5,535 nt of DNA from RUG754 sp041856085. Lineage in GTDB: Bacteria; Bacillota; Clostridia; Peptostreptococcales; Anaerovoracaceae. A program made the translations under genes and the position numbers. The stretch's first letter is position 1. Each line of letters opens with the position of its first letter. Shown piece by piece: positions 1 through 5,041 of this stretch. The DNA lies in the NCBI GenBank assembly GCA_041856085.1, contig JBHAFL010000095.1, positions 1 to 5,535 of the forward strand, in the 5' to 3' direction. The notes beneath the pieces were generated by a model that was not told where the DNA came from, did no database searches, and worked only from the letters and a program-made list of their open reading frames with translations.

Positions 1-262
1 CATACTCCGTAAGTATCGCAACCCTGTATTTTCTCTTCTTAGAATCCGTACACGCCCTGAAAGCGGTAGGATAATCGCCCAGCGGGTACTCGACCTCAAA
101 GCCTCTTCCTCTCAGAAGCTCGACTATTTTTTTTGAAGACCCGAACTCGCAGCCCGACACCTCGGGATTATCCGCTAAATAGTCATTAAGCGCGATAGCC
201 TCGCTCAGATACTCTTCAACCGAAGCGAGTATTTTTTGTTTCATAACCTCATATTCAACCAT
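1..262 (-). CDS. M20-family amidohydrolase/peptidase, N-terminal fragment (cut by window edge)
   Basis: This is the first 87 codons of a gene that continues past base 1. The protein opens MVEYEVMKQKILASVEEYLS and continues with NPEVSGCEFGSSKKIVELL, then a GFEVEYPLGDYPTAFRA stretch and VAILTEY at the cut. This order (helical start, NPE...E..SS..I...L...GF.VE, then AF.A and a hydrophobic strand ending in EY) matches the N-terminus of M20 metal-dependent amidohydrolases of the aminoacylase/AbgB type, which hydrolyse amide bonds of N-acyl or aminobenzoyl-glutamate-like substrates. The metal ligands would lie downstream, so activity and substrate cannot be judged. The ATG at 262-260 is supported by AAGGAGG at 274-268, five bases away. 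The gene starts just after the terminator of the preceding unit. A weak promoter (GCGACA, 16 bp, TATAGA) overlaps that terminator hairpin, so both its own promoter and readthrough are possible. Family call fairly sure; substrate unknown. Confidence 0.8.
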   Translation of the reverse strand, partial: MVEYEVMKQKILASVEEYLSEAIALNDYLADNPEVSGCEFGSSKKIVELLRGRGFEVEYPLGDYPTAFRACTDSKKRKYRVAILTEY

Positions 263-289
263 TTTTCCCTCCTTATGGTTTTTCTCTAT

Positions 290-319
290 AAAAATGTCGG
301 GACGTTTGTCGCGTCCCGA
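290..319 (-). terminator. Intrinsic terminator after the coaD unit
   Basis: On the minus strand, TCGGGACG (319-312) and CGTCCCGA (304-297) form a perfect 8-bp stem around a 7-base loop. Two bases later there is a run of five T (294-290). It lies 41 bases beyond the stop of the coiled-coil gene at 360 and ends the coaD transcription unit before the M20-family gene. The plus strand has A rather than T after the hairpin, so it works in one direction only. Confidence 0.85.
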
Positions 320-359
320 AAAAATCAAAATAACACTAATGCTTCGGAATTATCGCGGC

Positions 360-905
360 TTATACCTTATCTTCCTCGCGCTGAGTCCTGTTAGCCAATT
401 CTTTAATCTCAACCCTGTTATTGCTGAGAGTGGCGTCGATATTCCTGAGGGTTTCTTCTAAGTTCGCGAACATAACGTTGACATATTTAACGCTGATTTC
501 GTCTATTCTGCCCTGCATCTCATAAAGCATACTGTCCACATAGTCATAAGTTTTCATTTTGAGGAGCTTGGCGTTTATCTTTGCGTCTTCAACTATCTCG
601 TTAGAGAGCTTATTGGCTCTCTTCGTTATCTCGTCCGACTCGACAAGATAATCCGCCTGCTTCTTCGCCTCTCTGATTATTTTTTCGTAATCCTGACGCG
701 CCTCGTTAAGTATCCTGTCGCGCTCTTCCCTTATCCACTTAGCCTGCTGCATATCGTCGGGAAGCGCAAGCCTGATATCCTTGATTATCCCGTATATGTC
801 CTCCGCCTCTACGCCCACCTTGTTCGTGAACGGTACAGACTTCGAATTTTCGAGCAAATCCTCCAATTCGTCCAATAAATCGAGAACCTTTGTAGTATCT
901 TCCAT
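360..905 (-). CDS. Conserved clostridial coiled-coil protein (often labelled 'ATPase' or V-type subunit-like), function unknown
   Basis: A 181-residue soluble protein with no signal peptide or membrane segment. Its opening, LDLLDELEDLLENSKSVPFTNKV (about residues 8-30, split here as LDLLDELEDLLENSK plus SVPFTNKV), and the conserved block IRLALPDDMQQAKWIREERD (about 44-63) belong to a family I recall as common in Clostridia next to coaD. Residues about 55-110 are rich in Glu, Lys, Arg and Ala with heptad-like spacing (RILNEARQDYEKIIREAKKQ), suggesting a long coiled coil like that in DivIVA or in stalk subunits of rotary ATPases. No Walker motif is present, so an 'ATPase' label would be misleading. 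The ATG at 905-903 follows AAAGGGAG by 8 bases. The gene lies 20 bp after coaD and probably shares its transcript. A structural or cell-envelope scaffold role is only a guess. Confidence 0.75.
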   Translation of the reverse strand: MEDTTKVLDLLDELEDLLENSKSVPFTNKVGVEAEDIYGIIKDIRLALPDDMQQAKWIREERDRILNEARQDYEKIIREAKKQADYLVESDEITKRANKLSNEIVEDAKINAKLLKMKTYDYVDSMLYEMQGRIDEISVKYVNVMFANLEETLRNIDATLSNNRVEIKELANRTQREEDKV

Positions 906-925
906 ATCGTTTGTCTCCCTTTCGT

Positions 926-1414
926 TTATTTCAGATTCAATTTAAGTTTCATTCTATTCAGAACTCCGCTCGGCACGAGCACAGTCCCGTCTCCCCCGAG
1001 ACTCACCACCTGACGAGCCATCGTCGAGCTGATAAAAGCGAATCTGCTGTCGCTTATGAGATATACCGTCTGCGTACCCTCGTTATAGAGGTGCTTATGA
1101 AGCTGGTCCATAGACTGCTCGTTATCGAAGTCCGCTCCGCTTCTCAGACCTCTCACGACGACGTTAAAACCGCCGCTGTTGACATATTCGGCAAGAAGTC
1201 CCTCGCACTTATCCACGCTGACATTACCGAAAGAAGAGACCTCGTTTTTTATCATCTCCATCCGCTCCTCAAACGAAAACATAGGGCTCTTCTCCATATT
1301 CACGGTTACCCCGACGACAAGCTCGTCGAATATGCATGAAGCTCTCTTAATGAGATCCAAATGTCCGAGCGTGAGCGGGTCAAAAGTCCCTGCATATAAT
1401 GCTCTTGTATGCAT
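926..1414 (-). CDS. coaD: Phosphopantetheine adenylyltransferase (PPAT)
   Basis: CoaD transfers the adenylyl group of ATP to 4'-phosphopantetheine, making dephospho-CoA, the fourth of five steps to coenzyme A in the cytoplasm. The 162 residues match the usual 157-165. Visible motifs: the nucleotidyltransferase signature GTFDPLTLGH (9-18, His18 in the active site), VRGLR (87-91, with arginines at 88 and 91 as in the E. coli enzyme), FISST (127-131) and a following GGD (140-142). I start it at ATG 1414 rather than the longer frame from 1447: GGAGG sits 6 bases upstream, homology begins at this Met, and the longer start falls inside the promoter. The middle is divergent: DFDNEQSMDQLHKHLYNEGT replaces the common DFEYE..M..MNR.L, and ARQ replaces the usual (V)(K/R)E after ISS. 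The catalytic residues are intact, so it is probably active. Followed 20 bp later by the coiled-coil gene. Confidence 0.95.
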   Translation of the reverse strand: MHTRALYAGTFDPLTLGHLDLIKRASCIFDELVVGVTVNMEKSPMFSFEERMEMIKNEVSSFGNVSVDKCEGLLAEYVNSGGFNVVVRGLRSGADFDNEQSMDQLHKHLYNEGTQTVYLISDSRFAFISSTMARQVVSLGGDGTVLVPSGVLNRMKLKLNLK

Positions 1415-1420
1415 TTCATA

Positions 1421-1425
1421 CCTCC
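1421..1425 (-). promoter_or_regulatory. Ribosome-binding site that fixes the coaD start
   Basis: GGAGG on the minus strand, 6 bases before the ATG at 1414. It shows that translation starts at residue Met12 of the longest open frame, giving MHTRALYAGTFDP at the N-terminus. Confidence 0.85.
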
Positions 1426-1437
1426 AAACCTGTGTAT

Positions 1438-1466
1438 ATTTTAGCATAAAGACGTATCTTTGTAAA
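1438..1466 (-). promoter_or_regulatory. SigA-type extended -10 promoter for coaD
   Basis: On the minus strand: -35 TTTACA (1466-1461), a 17-bp spacer, and -10 TAAAAT (1443-1438) preceded by TGC, an extended -10. Each hexamer has one mismatch to TTGACA/TATAAT. The -35 begins directly after the rsmD stop codon (1470-1468). The predicted transcript start near 1431 leaves a leader of about 17 bases with GGAGG inside it. The spacer holds a small inverted repeat, AAAGA/TCTTT with a 4-base loop, of uncertain meaning. No terminator separates rsmD from coaD, so readthrough probably also contributes. Confidence 0.7.
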
Positions 1467-1467
1467 G

Positions 1468-2013
1468 CTACACATAGATTGAGACGGTTATGCTGCCGTA
1501 GTCTTTCTCTTTAATCTTATTATATCCCGACAGATAATCCGGTAAGACGTCATTTTTTGAATGCTCCGCGATTAGCTTGCCGCCGTCCCCCAGAATCTCC
1601 ATTTCCCTGATAAGCTTGAAGCATCTCCCGTATAAGCCCTCTTTGTACGGCGGGTCGATAAAAACCAAATCGACCTTAGCGCCGTCTCTCATAATCCTGT
1701 CGAGACATCTCTCGAAGTCCCCCGCCACGAGCACCGACCGTTCCTCGGCACGACAGACGGCTATGTTTCTTCGAGTAATTGCAAGGCTCTCTCTTGAAAT
1801 ATCCGAAAAATAGCAAAGCTCGGCTCCCCTCGATAACGCCTCAAGTCCCAAGTTGCCCGTACCGGCGAAAAGATCCGCTGCGACCGCGCCATCTATATCT
1901 CCATAGAGCATTGAAAAAACCGCCTCTTTCACCTTCTCGCTCGTAGGTCTGATGTCCCTGCCGAGCGGCGTCTCTATCTTTCTTCCCTTAAACTCCCCGG
2001 CTACAATTCTCAC
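1468..2013 (-). CDS. rsmD: 16S rRNA (guanine(966)-N(2))-methyltransferase
   Basis: RsmD uses S-adenosylmethionine to methylate N2 of G966 (E. coli numbering) in 16S rRNA of the small subunit, near the P-site. The 181 residues are slightly short but within the family range. It shows the family start MRIVAGEFKGRKIETP (1-16), the RPTSEKVKEAVFSML block (22-36), the SAM-binding motif DLFAGTGNLGLEALSRGA (47-64) and catalytic motif IV DPPY (120-123). The start is GTG at 2013-2011, since the conserved N-terminus begins exactly there and no ATG is near. Its Shine-Dalgarno sequence AGGTGA (2023-2018) overlaps the recG stop codon TAG, and the gap is only 8 bp, so translation is likely coupled to recG. 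The coaD promoter begins right after its stop. The rsmD-coaD pairing is a standard bacterial gene order. Confidence 0.95.
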   Translation of the reverse strand: MRIVAGEFKGRKIETPLGRDIRPTSEKVKEAVFSMLYGDIDGAVAADLFAGTGNLGLEALSRGAELCYFSDISRESLAITRRNIAVCRAEERSVLVAGDFERCLDRIMRDGAKVDLVFIDPPYKEGLYGRCFKLIREMEILGDGGKLIAEHSKNDVLPDYLSGYNKIKEKDYGSITVSIYV

Positions 2014-2021
2014 TTAATCAC

Positions 2022-4067
2022 CTAAAGCTTGAGAGATATGTTATCACCGAACATTCTCTTAACCCTTTCTTTTAATTCTATATTCTCCAATTCCTCAAGC
2101 GTCGGGTCGTCGGCAATCAGCCTTTCCGCCGTAGCTTTTACCGAAACGAGCACTTCCGCATTTTTCAGGAGATCCGCCACATTTAACTCCGGAAGACCGT
2201 GCTGCCTCGTACCGAAGATTTCACCCGGTCCTCTTAGCTTAAGGTCTTCCTCGGCAATTTCAAAGCCGTCGCCGGTACGCTCAAGTATCCTGTTCCTTTT
2301 TTCTGCAAGCTCGGATTTTGAGCCGCTTATCAATATGCAGTAGGATTGCAGCTTACCTCTGCCGACCCTGCCTCTGAGCTGATGAAGCTGCGAAAGACCG
2401 AATCTTTCGCAGTTCTCAATAACCATTACGCAGGCATTAGGTACATCTATCCCTACTTCTATTACAACCGTCGAAACGAGTACGTCAAGCCTGCCCTCCT
2501 TGAAGTGGAGCATTATTTCGTCTTTTTCGGACTGCTTCATCGCTCCGTGCAGCAGGCCGAACCTCACTCCCCTATATTTTGCCTTTAGCTCCTCATAGAG
2601 CTGCACGGCGGATTTTAATTCGAGGGTTTCAGACTCGTCTATGAGAGGCGCTATCACGTAAGCCTGTCTCCCCTCTTTTACCTTAGCTTCGACGAAGTCG
2701 TATATTTTTTTTCTTGATTCACCGTATCTCAAAAAAGTTTTTATGGGAAGTCTGCCCTTAGGCAAGCTGTCTATAACCGAGGTATCGAGATCCCCGAACA
2801 TAATCACCGAAAGGGTTCTCGGTATCGGAGTGGCGGTCATAACGAGCACGTTCGGCGCCTTTCCTTTTGATTCCAAAAGTTCTCTTTGATTAACCCCGAA
2901 ACGGTGCTGCTCGTCCGTTATCACGAGTCCCAGGTTTCTGAACTCGATATCAGGCTGAATTATCGCGTGAGTGCCTACAAGAACATCTATCCTGCCGTCC
3001 CTTAGAGCCTCCTTAAGCGCTTCCCTGTCTTTTGTCTTCATATTGCCCTTAAGCTGTGCGCAGACTATCCTGAAAGGCTCCAAATCCCGCCTGATATTGT
3101 CGAAATGCTGCTTCGCAAGAAGCTCCGTCGGCGCCATCATGCACGCCTGATAGCCGTTTTTTGCGGTTTTTAACATTGCCATCTCGGCAACTATCGTCTT
3201 TCCCGAACCGACGTCGCCCTGAAGCAGTCTGTTCATCGGGATATACGACTCAAGGTCACGCTCTATCTCCTCATACGCCCTCTCCTGCGCCTCGGTGAGC
3301 GAAAATGGAAGAGAAGCGATGAACTCCGCTACGTCGTATTTCCCGTTAATTTTCACACCGCTGCGATTATTTTTTTTCCCCTGCCTGATATACAGAAGAC
3401 CCGTCTGCAGCACCAAAAGCTCCTCGAAAATAAGTCTGTATCTTGCCTCGAGTATTTTCCTCTCCTCACTCGTAAAATGAAGATTTCCTACCGCATAAGA
3501 AAGCGGACAGAGCTTATTTTTTTCCACCACCCACGCGGGCAGCCACTCTGTGAGCTGTCCGATACATTCCTTAGCCTGCAGCATAATGGCTCTCATATTA
3601 AGCTGTGATATACCCTCGGTAAGAGGATATACGGGGATGAGCCCCCTTATATCGTCCTTGTCGCCCGTGATATGAAACTCGGGGTGAACCATCTGTCTCC
3701 TGCCCGCATTATATGAGAGCTTGCCGAAGAGAGTCAGCCGCCGCCCCTCTCTAAAAAAGCCTCTTAGATATTTCGCATTAAAAAATACGAGCTCAACCGT
3801 CCCCGTCGAATCCTCGCAAATAACCTTAAGCGGCACTTTCTTCATAAATGTCGGCGCCTGAATACCCGATGAAACTACGGTAACTTCAAGGAGCACGTCC
3901 TCATCAAACGGAGCTTTCATTATCAGGCTTACCGCTCTTCTGTCCTCATATTTTCTCGGGAAAAAATTAAGCAGATCGCCAATCGTTTTTATATTAAGTT
4001 TCGCAAGCGTCTGCGCTCTTTTAGCTCCGACGCCCTTAAGAGAGGTGACGCTGTCTGCGAGTCTCAA
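2022..4067 (-). CDS. recG: ATP-dependent DNA helicase RecG
   Basis: RecG is a monomeric superfamily 2 translocase that binds branched DNA, reverses stalled replication forks and drives branch migration of Holliday junctions. The 681 residues match the usual length. N-terminal wedge domain: LKGVGAKRAQTLAKLNI (10-26), DLLNFFPRKYEDR (31-43), and an OB-fold around residues 55-135. Helicase core: TEAQ (258-261), Walker A GDVGSGKT (284-291), DEQH box (385-388), TATPIPRT (411-418), STVVIEVGIDVPNA (532-545), QLRGRVGR (563-570). The C-terminal translocation (TRG) region LRGPGEIFGTRQHGLPEL is at about 611-628. No frameshift or missing motif is seen. The start is TTG at 4067-4065, chosen because family homology begins there and AGGG lies 7 bases upstream. 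It overlaps the stop TGA of the preceding gene by 4 bases (TTGA), suggesting translational coupling. Confidence 0.98.
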   Translation of the reverse strand: MRLADSVTSLKGVGAKRAQTLAKLNIKTIGDLLNFFPRKYEDRRAVSLIMKAPFDEDVLLEVTVVSSGIQAPTFMKKVPLKVICEDSTGTVELVFFNAKYLRGFFREGRRLTLFGKLSYNAGRRQMVHPEFHITGDKDDIRGLIPVYPLTEGISQLNMRAIMLQAKECIGQLTEWLPAWVVEKNKLCPLSYAVGNLHFTSEERKILEARYRLIFEELLVLQTGLLYIRQGKKNNRSGVKINGKYDVAEFIASLPFSLTEAQERAYEEIERDLESYIPMNRLLQGDVGSGKTIVAEMAMLKTAKNGYQACMMAPTELLAKQHFDNIRRDLEPFRIVCAQLKGNMKTKDREALKEALRDGRIDVLVGTHAIIQPDIEFRNLGLVITDEQHRFGVNQRELLESKGKAPNVLVMTATPIPRTLSVIMFGDLDTSVIDSLPKGRLPIKTFLRYGESRKKIYDFVEAKVKEGRQAYVIAPLIDESETLELKSAVQLYEELKAKYRGVRFGLLHGAMKQSEKDEIMLHFKEGRLDVLVSTVVIEVGIDVPNACVMVIENCERFGLSQLHQLRGRVGRGKLQSYCILISGSKSELAEKRNRILERTGDGFEIAEEDLKLRGPGEIFGTRQHGLPELNVADLLKNAEVLVSVKATAERLIADDPTLEELENIELKERVKRMFGDNISLKL

Positions 4068-4408
4068 TTTATTTCCCTCACTATCTCTATATCTCTCTTG
4101 ACTATTCTTCGCGACCTTATCGCCACAATCATCATATATACCCTGACCGGTTTGCCTATATTCATAGGAGCTATCATCTTCTCCATATAGTCGAGAACCG
4201 TTTTCGATGTGCTTCTTATACTGCTCCCGAACTTATGCACTACGTGAAACTCTATCTTGAGAAAACCGTCAAAGTCGTACACCGTTATGTTTTTCATCTC
4301 AAGAGCGAGGCTTGCCTTGCCTCCCGTGAGCGCAAGCCCCTCTTTTATTATCCTCTCAAAGAGATAATCCGCTATTTTAATTGTGCCGAGTTCGGTTGTT
4401 TTTTCCAT
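4064..4408 (-). CDS. Probable Asp23/Gls24 (YloU-like, DUF322) family protein, divergent
   Basis: A 114-residue protein. The opening ELGTIKIADYLFERIIKEGL (6-25) resembles the G.I.I...V...I pattern of Asp23/YloU proteins. The centre, FHVVHKFGSSIRSTSKTVLD, resembles the family's V.V.YG.SI......V segment, followed by a strand VRVYMMIVAIR. The position between rpmB and recG is where yloU lies in many Firmicutes, which supports the call as much as the sequence does. Family members are small cytoplasmic proteins linked to cell-envelope homeostasis and sometimes membrane-anchored; here no membrane segment is visible. The ATG at 4408 has no convincing Shine-Dalgarno (only GAG about 13 bases upstream), and no in-frame alternative start lies close upstream. 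Its stop overlaps the recG start. The expected next gene, fakA/yloV, is absent. It could instead be an unrelated small protein. Confidence 0.6.
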   Translation of the reverse strand: MEKTTELGTIKIADYLFERIIKEGLALTGGKASLALEMKNITVYDFDGFLKIEFHVVHKFGSSIRSTSKTVLDYMEKMIAPMNIGKPVRVYMMIVAIRSRRIVKRDIEIVREIN

Positions 4409-4452
4409 ATGATGACTGCACTCGCGGTTTTTTATTAAATTCGTACTTTATC

Positions 4453-4461
4453 ATTATACCA
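4453..4461 (-). promoter_or_regulatory. Extended -10 candidate promoter for asp23-like/recG/rsmD
   Basis: On the minus strand TGGTATAAT (4461-4453) is a perfect extended -10 element. No good -35 lies 16-18 bp upstream (TGAATT at best), as is common with extended -10 promoters. A start near 4446 would give a leader of about 38 bases for the asp23-like gene. The element is half of a perfect palindrome, so the same motif faces the plus strand at 4470-4478, and a third copy faces minus at 4583-4575. Which one is used cannot be told from sequence. Since the rpmB terminator lies upstream, some promoter in this gap is expected. Confidence 0.45.
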
Positions 4462-4588
4462 TGTTTACATGGTATAATTCAGCCATGTGCGATTTTGCCG
4501 GAGTTCACGCAGGCAAAATTATCGCACGGCGATATGATCTCCGTATAATATTTACGTAGCGAAGCTGTGTAAATATTATACCATGTTT
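4453..4588. repeat. Palindromic island between rpmB and the asp23-like gene
   Basis: About 136 bp packed with inverted repeats. The 12-mer ATTATACCATGT occurs at 4453-4464 and 4575-4586 (14 bp identical with the next TT), and its exact reverse complement lies at 4467-4478. The left pair forms a perfect palindrome with a 2-base centre, and 4467-4478 with 4575-4586 act as 12-bp terminal inverted repeats. Inside are hairpin 2 (GTGCGAT 4487-4493 with ATCGCAC 4521-4527, and TTTGCC 4494-4499 with GGCAAA 4512-4517, with a 3-base bulge) and hairpin 3 (GTATAATATTTAC 4543-4555 with GTAAATATTATAC 4569-4581). No open frame of note is inside. It could be a MITE-like or REP-like element, or a structured RNA locus; no convincing target-site duplication is seen. 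Confidence 0.75.
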
Positions 4589-4594
4589 TTTAAT

Positions 4595-4623
4595 AAAAAA
4601 AAAGAACCGACCTCAATCGATTC
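4595..4623 (-). terminator. Intrinsic terminator of rpmB
   Basis: On the minus strand GAATCGA (4623-4617) pairs with TCGGTTC (4610-4604), seven pairs including one U-G wobble, around the 6-base loop TTGAGG. Nine T follow directly (4603-4595). It begins 15 bases after the rpmB stop codon. A second, A/T-only hairpin (AAAAAA-GGA-TTTTTT) lies between the stop and this stem. The terminator separates rpmB from the recG unit. Confidence 0.9.
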
Positions 4624-4638
4624 TCAAAAAATCCTTTT

Positions 4639-4833
4639 TTAGAGAGCACGGTTCACTAATCCGGATCTCATACATCTCGTACATACGTTAGCTCTTCTAA
4701 CCGTACCTTTTTCGTCAACTACTCTCACTTGCTGAATGTTAGCGTTCCATTTTCTTCTCGTGTGTCTCATAGAGTGAGAAACGTTGTTTCCGGAAACTTG
4801 TCCCTTACCGCAAATTTCACATTTTCTTGACAT
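4639..4833 (-). CDS. rpmB: 50S ribosomal protein bL28 (zinc-ribbon form)
   Basis: A 64-residue basic protein, the normal length for bL28, a component of the large ribosomal subunit. It shows the family opening MSRKCEICGKG, then NNVSHSMRHTRRKWNANIQ (17-35), VRVVDEKGTVRRANVCTRC (36-54) and SGLVNRAL at the end. Two CxxC pairs (Cys5/Cys8 and Cys51/Cys54) mark the zinc-binding 'C+' paralogue type rather than the zinc-free form. The start is the ATG at 4833-4831, preceded by a near-perfect AAGGAGGT. The open frame extends 37 codons further upstream, but that stretch covers the promoter and leader and is not part of the protein. It is transcribed alone from a promoter at 4911-4940 and closed by its own terminator. 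Confidence 0.97.
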   Translation of the reverse strand: MSRKCEICGKGQVSGNNVSHSMRHTRRKWNANIQQVRVVDEKGTVRRANVCTRCMRSGLVNRAL

Positions 4834-4840
4834 GCCGTGC

Positions 4841-4848
4841 ACCTCCTT
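4841..4848 (-). promoter_or_regulatory. Strong ribosome-binding site that fixes the rpmB start
   Basis: AAGGAGGT on the minus strand, seven bases from the ATG at 4833. It selects MSRKCEICGK as the N-terminus over the longer open frame starting at 4944. Confidence 0.9.
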
Positions 4849-4910
4849 TTTTATATTTGAGCCATATGTGGCATACTTGCTTTTATCGTCGTTCTTGCCG
4901 AACGTATGAT

Positions 4911-4940
4911 AGTATAGCACATATCGGCGCTTAATTGCAA
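4911..4940 (-). promoter_or_regulatory. SigA-type promoter for rpmB
   Basis: On the minus strand: -35 TTGCAA (4940-4935), 18-bp spacer, -10 TATACT (4916-4911) preceded by TGC (extended -10). The predicted start near 4904 gives a leader of about 70 bases. The leader opens with a small hairpin, CGTTC/GAACG around GGCAA (4904-4890), and has a second weak one, GCCA/TGGC (4872-4861). Neither matches a ribosomal-protein binding site that I recognise. The spacer contains one copy of the CATATCGGC repeat found further upstream. Confidence 0.65.
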
Positions 4941-4997
4941 GCATTTTTTTTACTTTTACGCGTCGTATCCTGTTATCGCCCGTATTATGCTGTTCGA

Positions 4998-5041
4998 AGC
5001 CGATATGGGGCAGCCTATTCTTTTTTTATTTCATATCGGCT
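4998..5041. repeat. 10-bp inverted repeat with 24-base loop, downstream of nrdG
   Basis: AGCCGATATG (4998-5007) and CATATCGGCT (5032-5041) are exact reverse complements separated by 24 A/T-rich bases. The right arm is also the left arm of the terminator-like hairpin at 5035-5059, so the two hairpins exclude each other. Neither strand has a T-run after this outer hairpin, so it is not itself an intrinsic terminator. It may instead protect the nrdG 3' end. Confidence 0.7.

Noticed and set aside
911..1339. Open frame of 142 codons on the plus strand
   Set aside because: Lies entirely antisense to coaD and its flank, has no ribosome-binding site and no recognisable motif; a shadow of coaD.
1415..1447. 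Eleven-codon N-terminal extension of coaD
   Set aside because: Overlaps the -10 element and the GGAGG site, and family homology starts at the ATG at 1414.
4453..4588. CRISPR array or tRNA in the palindromic gap
   Set aside because: No regularly spaced repeats with spacers, no cloverleaf and no CCA end; the repeats are inverted, not an array.
4624..4645. A/T hairpin CTC-AAAAAA/TTTTTT-GAG just after rpmB as a second terminator
   Set aside because: The stem is almost all A-T and lacks a following T-run; the hairpin at 4604-4623 explains termination.
4834..4944. 37-codon N-terminal extension of rpmB
   Set aside because: Covers the promoter and leader; bL28 homology and a strong ribosome-binding site place the start at 4833.
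4998..5041. Minus-strand intrinsic terminator for nrdG
   Set aside because: The 10-bp hairpin is not followed by a T-run on the minus strand; only the plus-strand orientation of the neighbouring hairpin has one.
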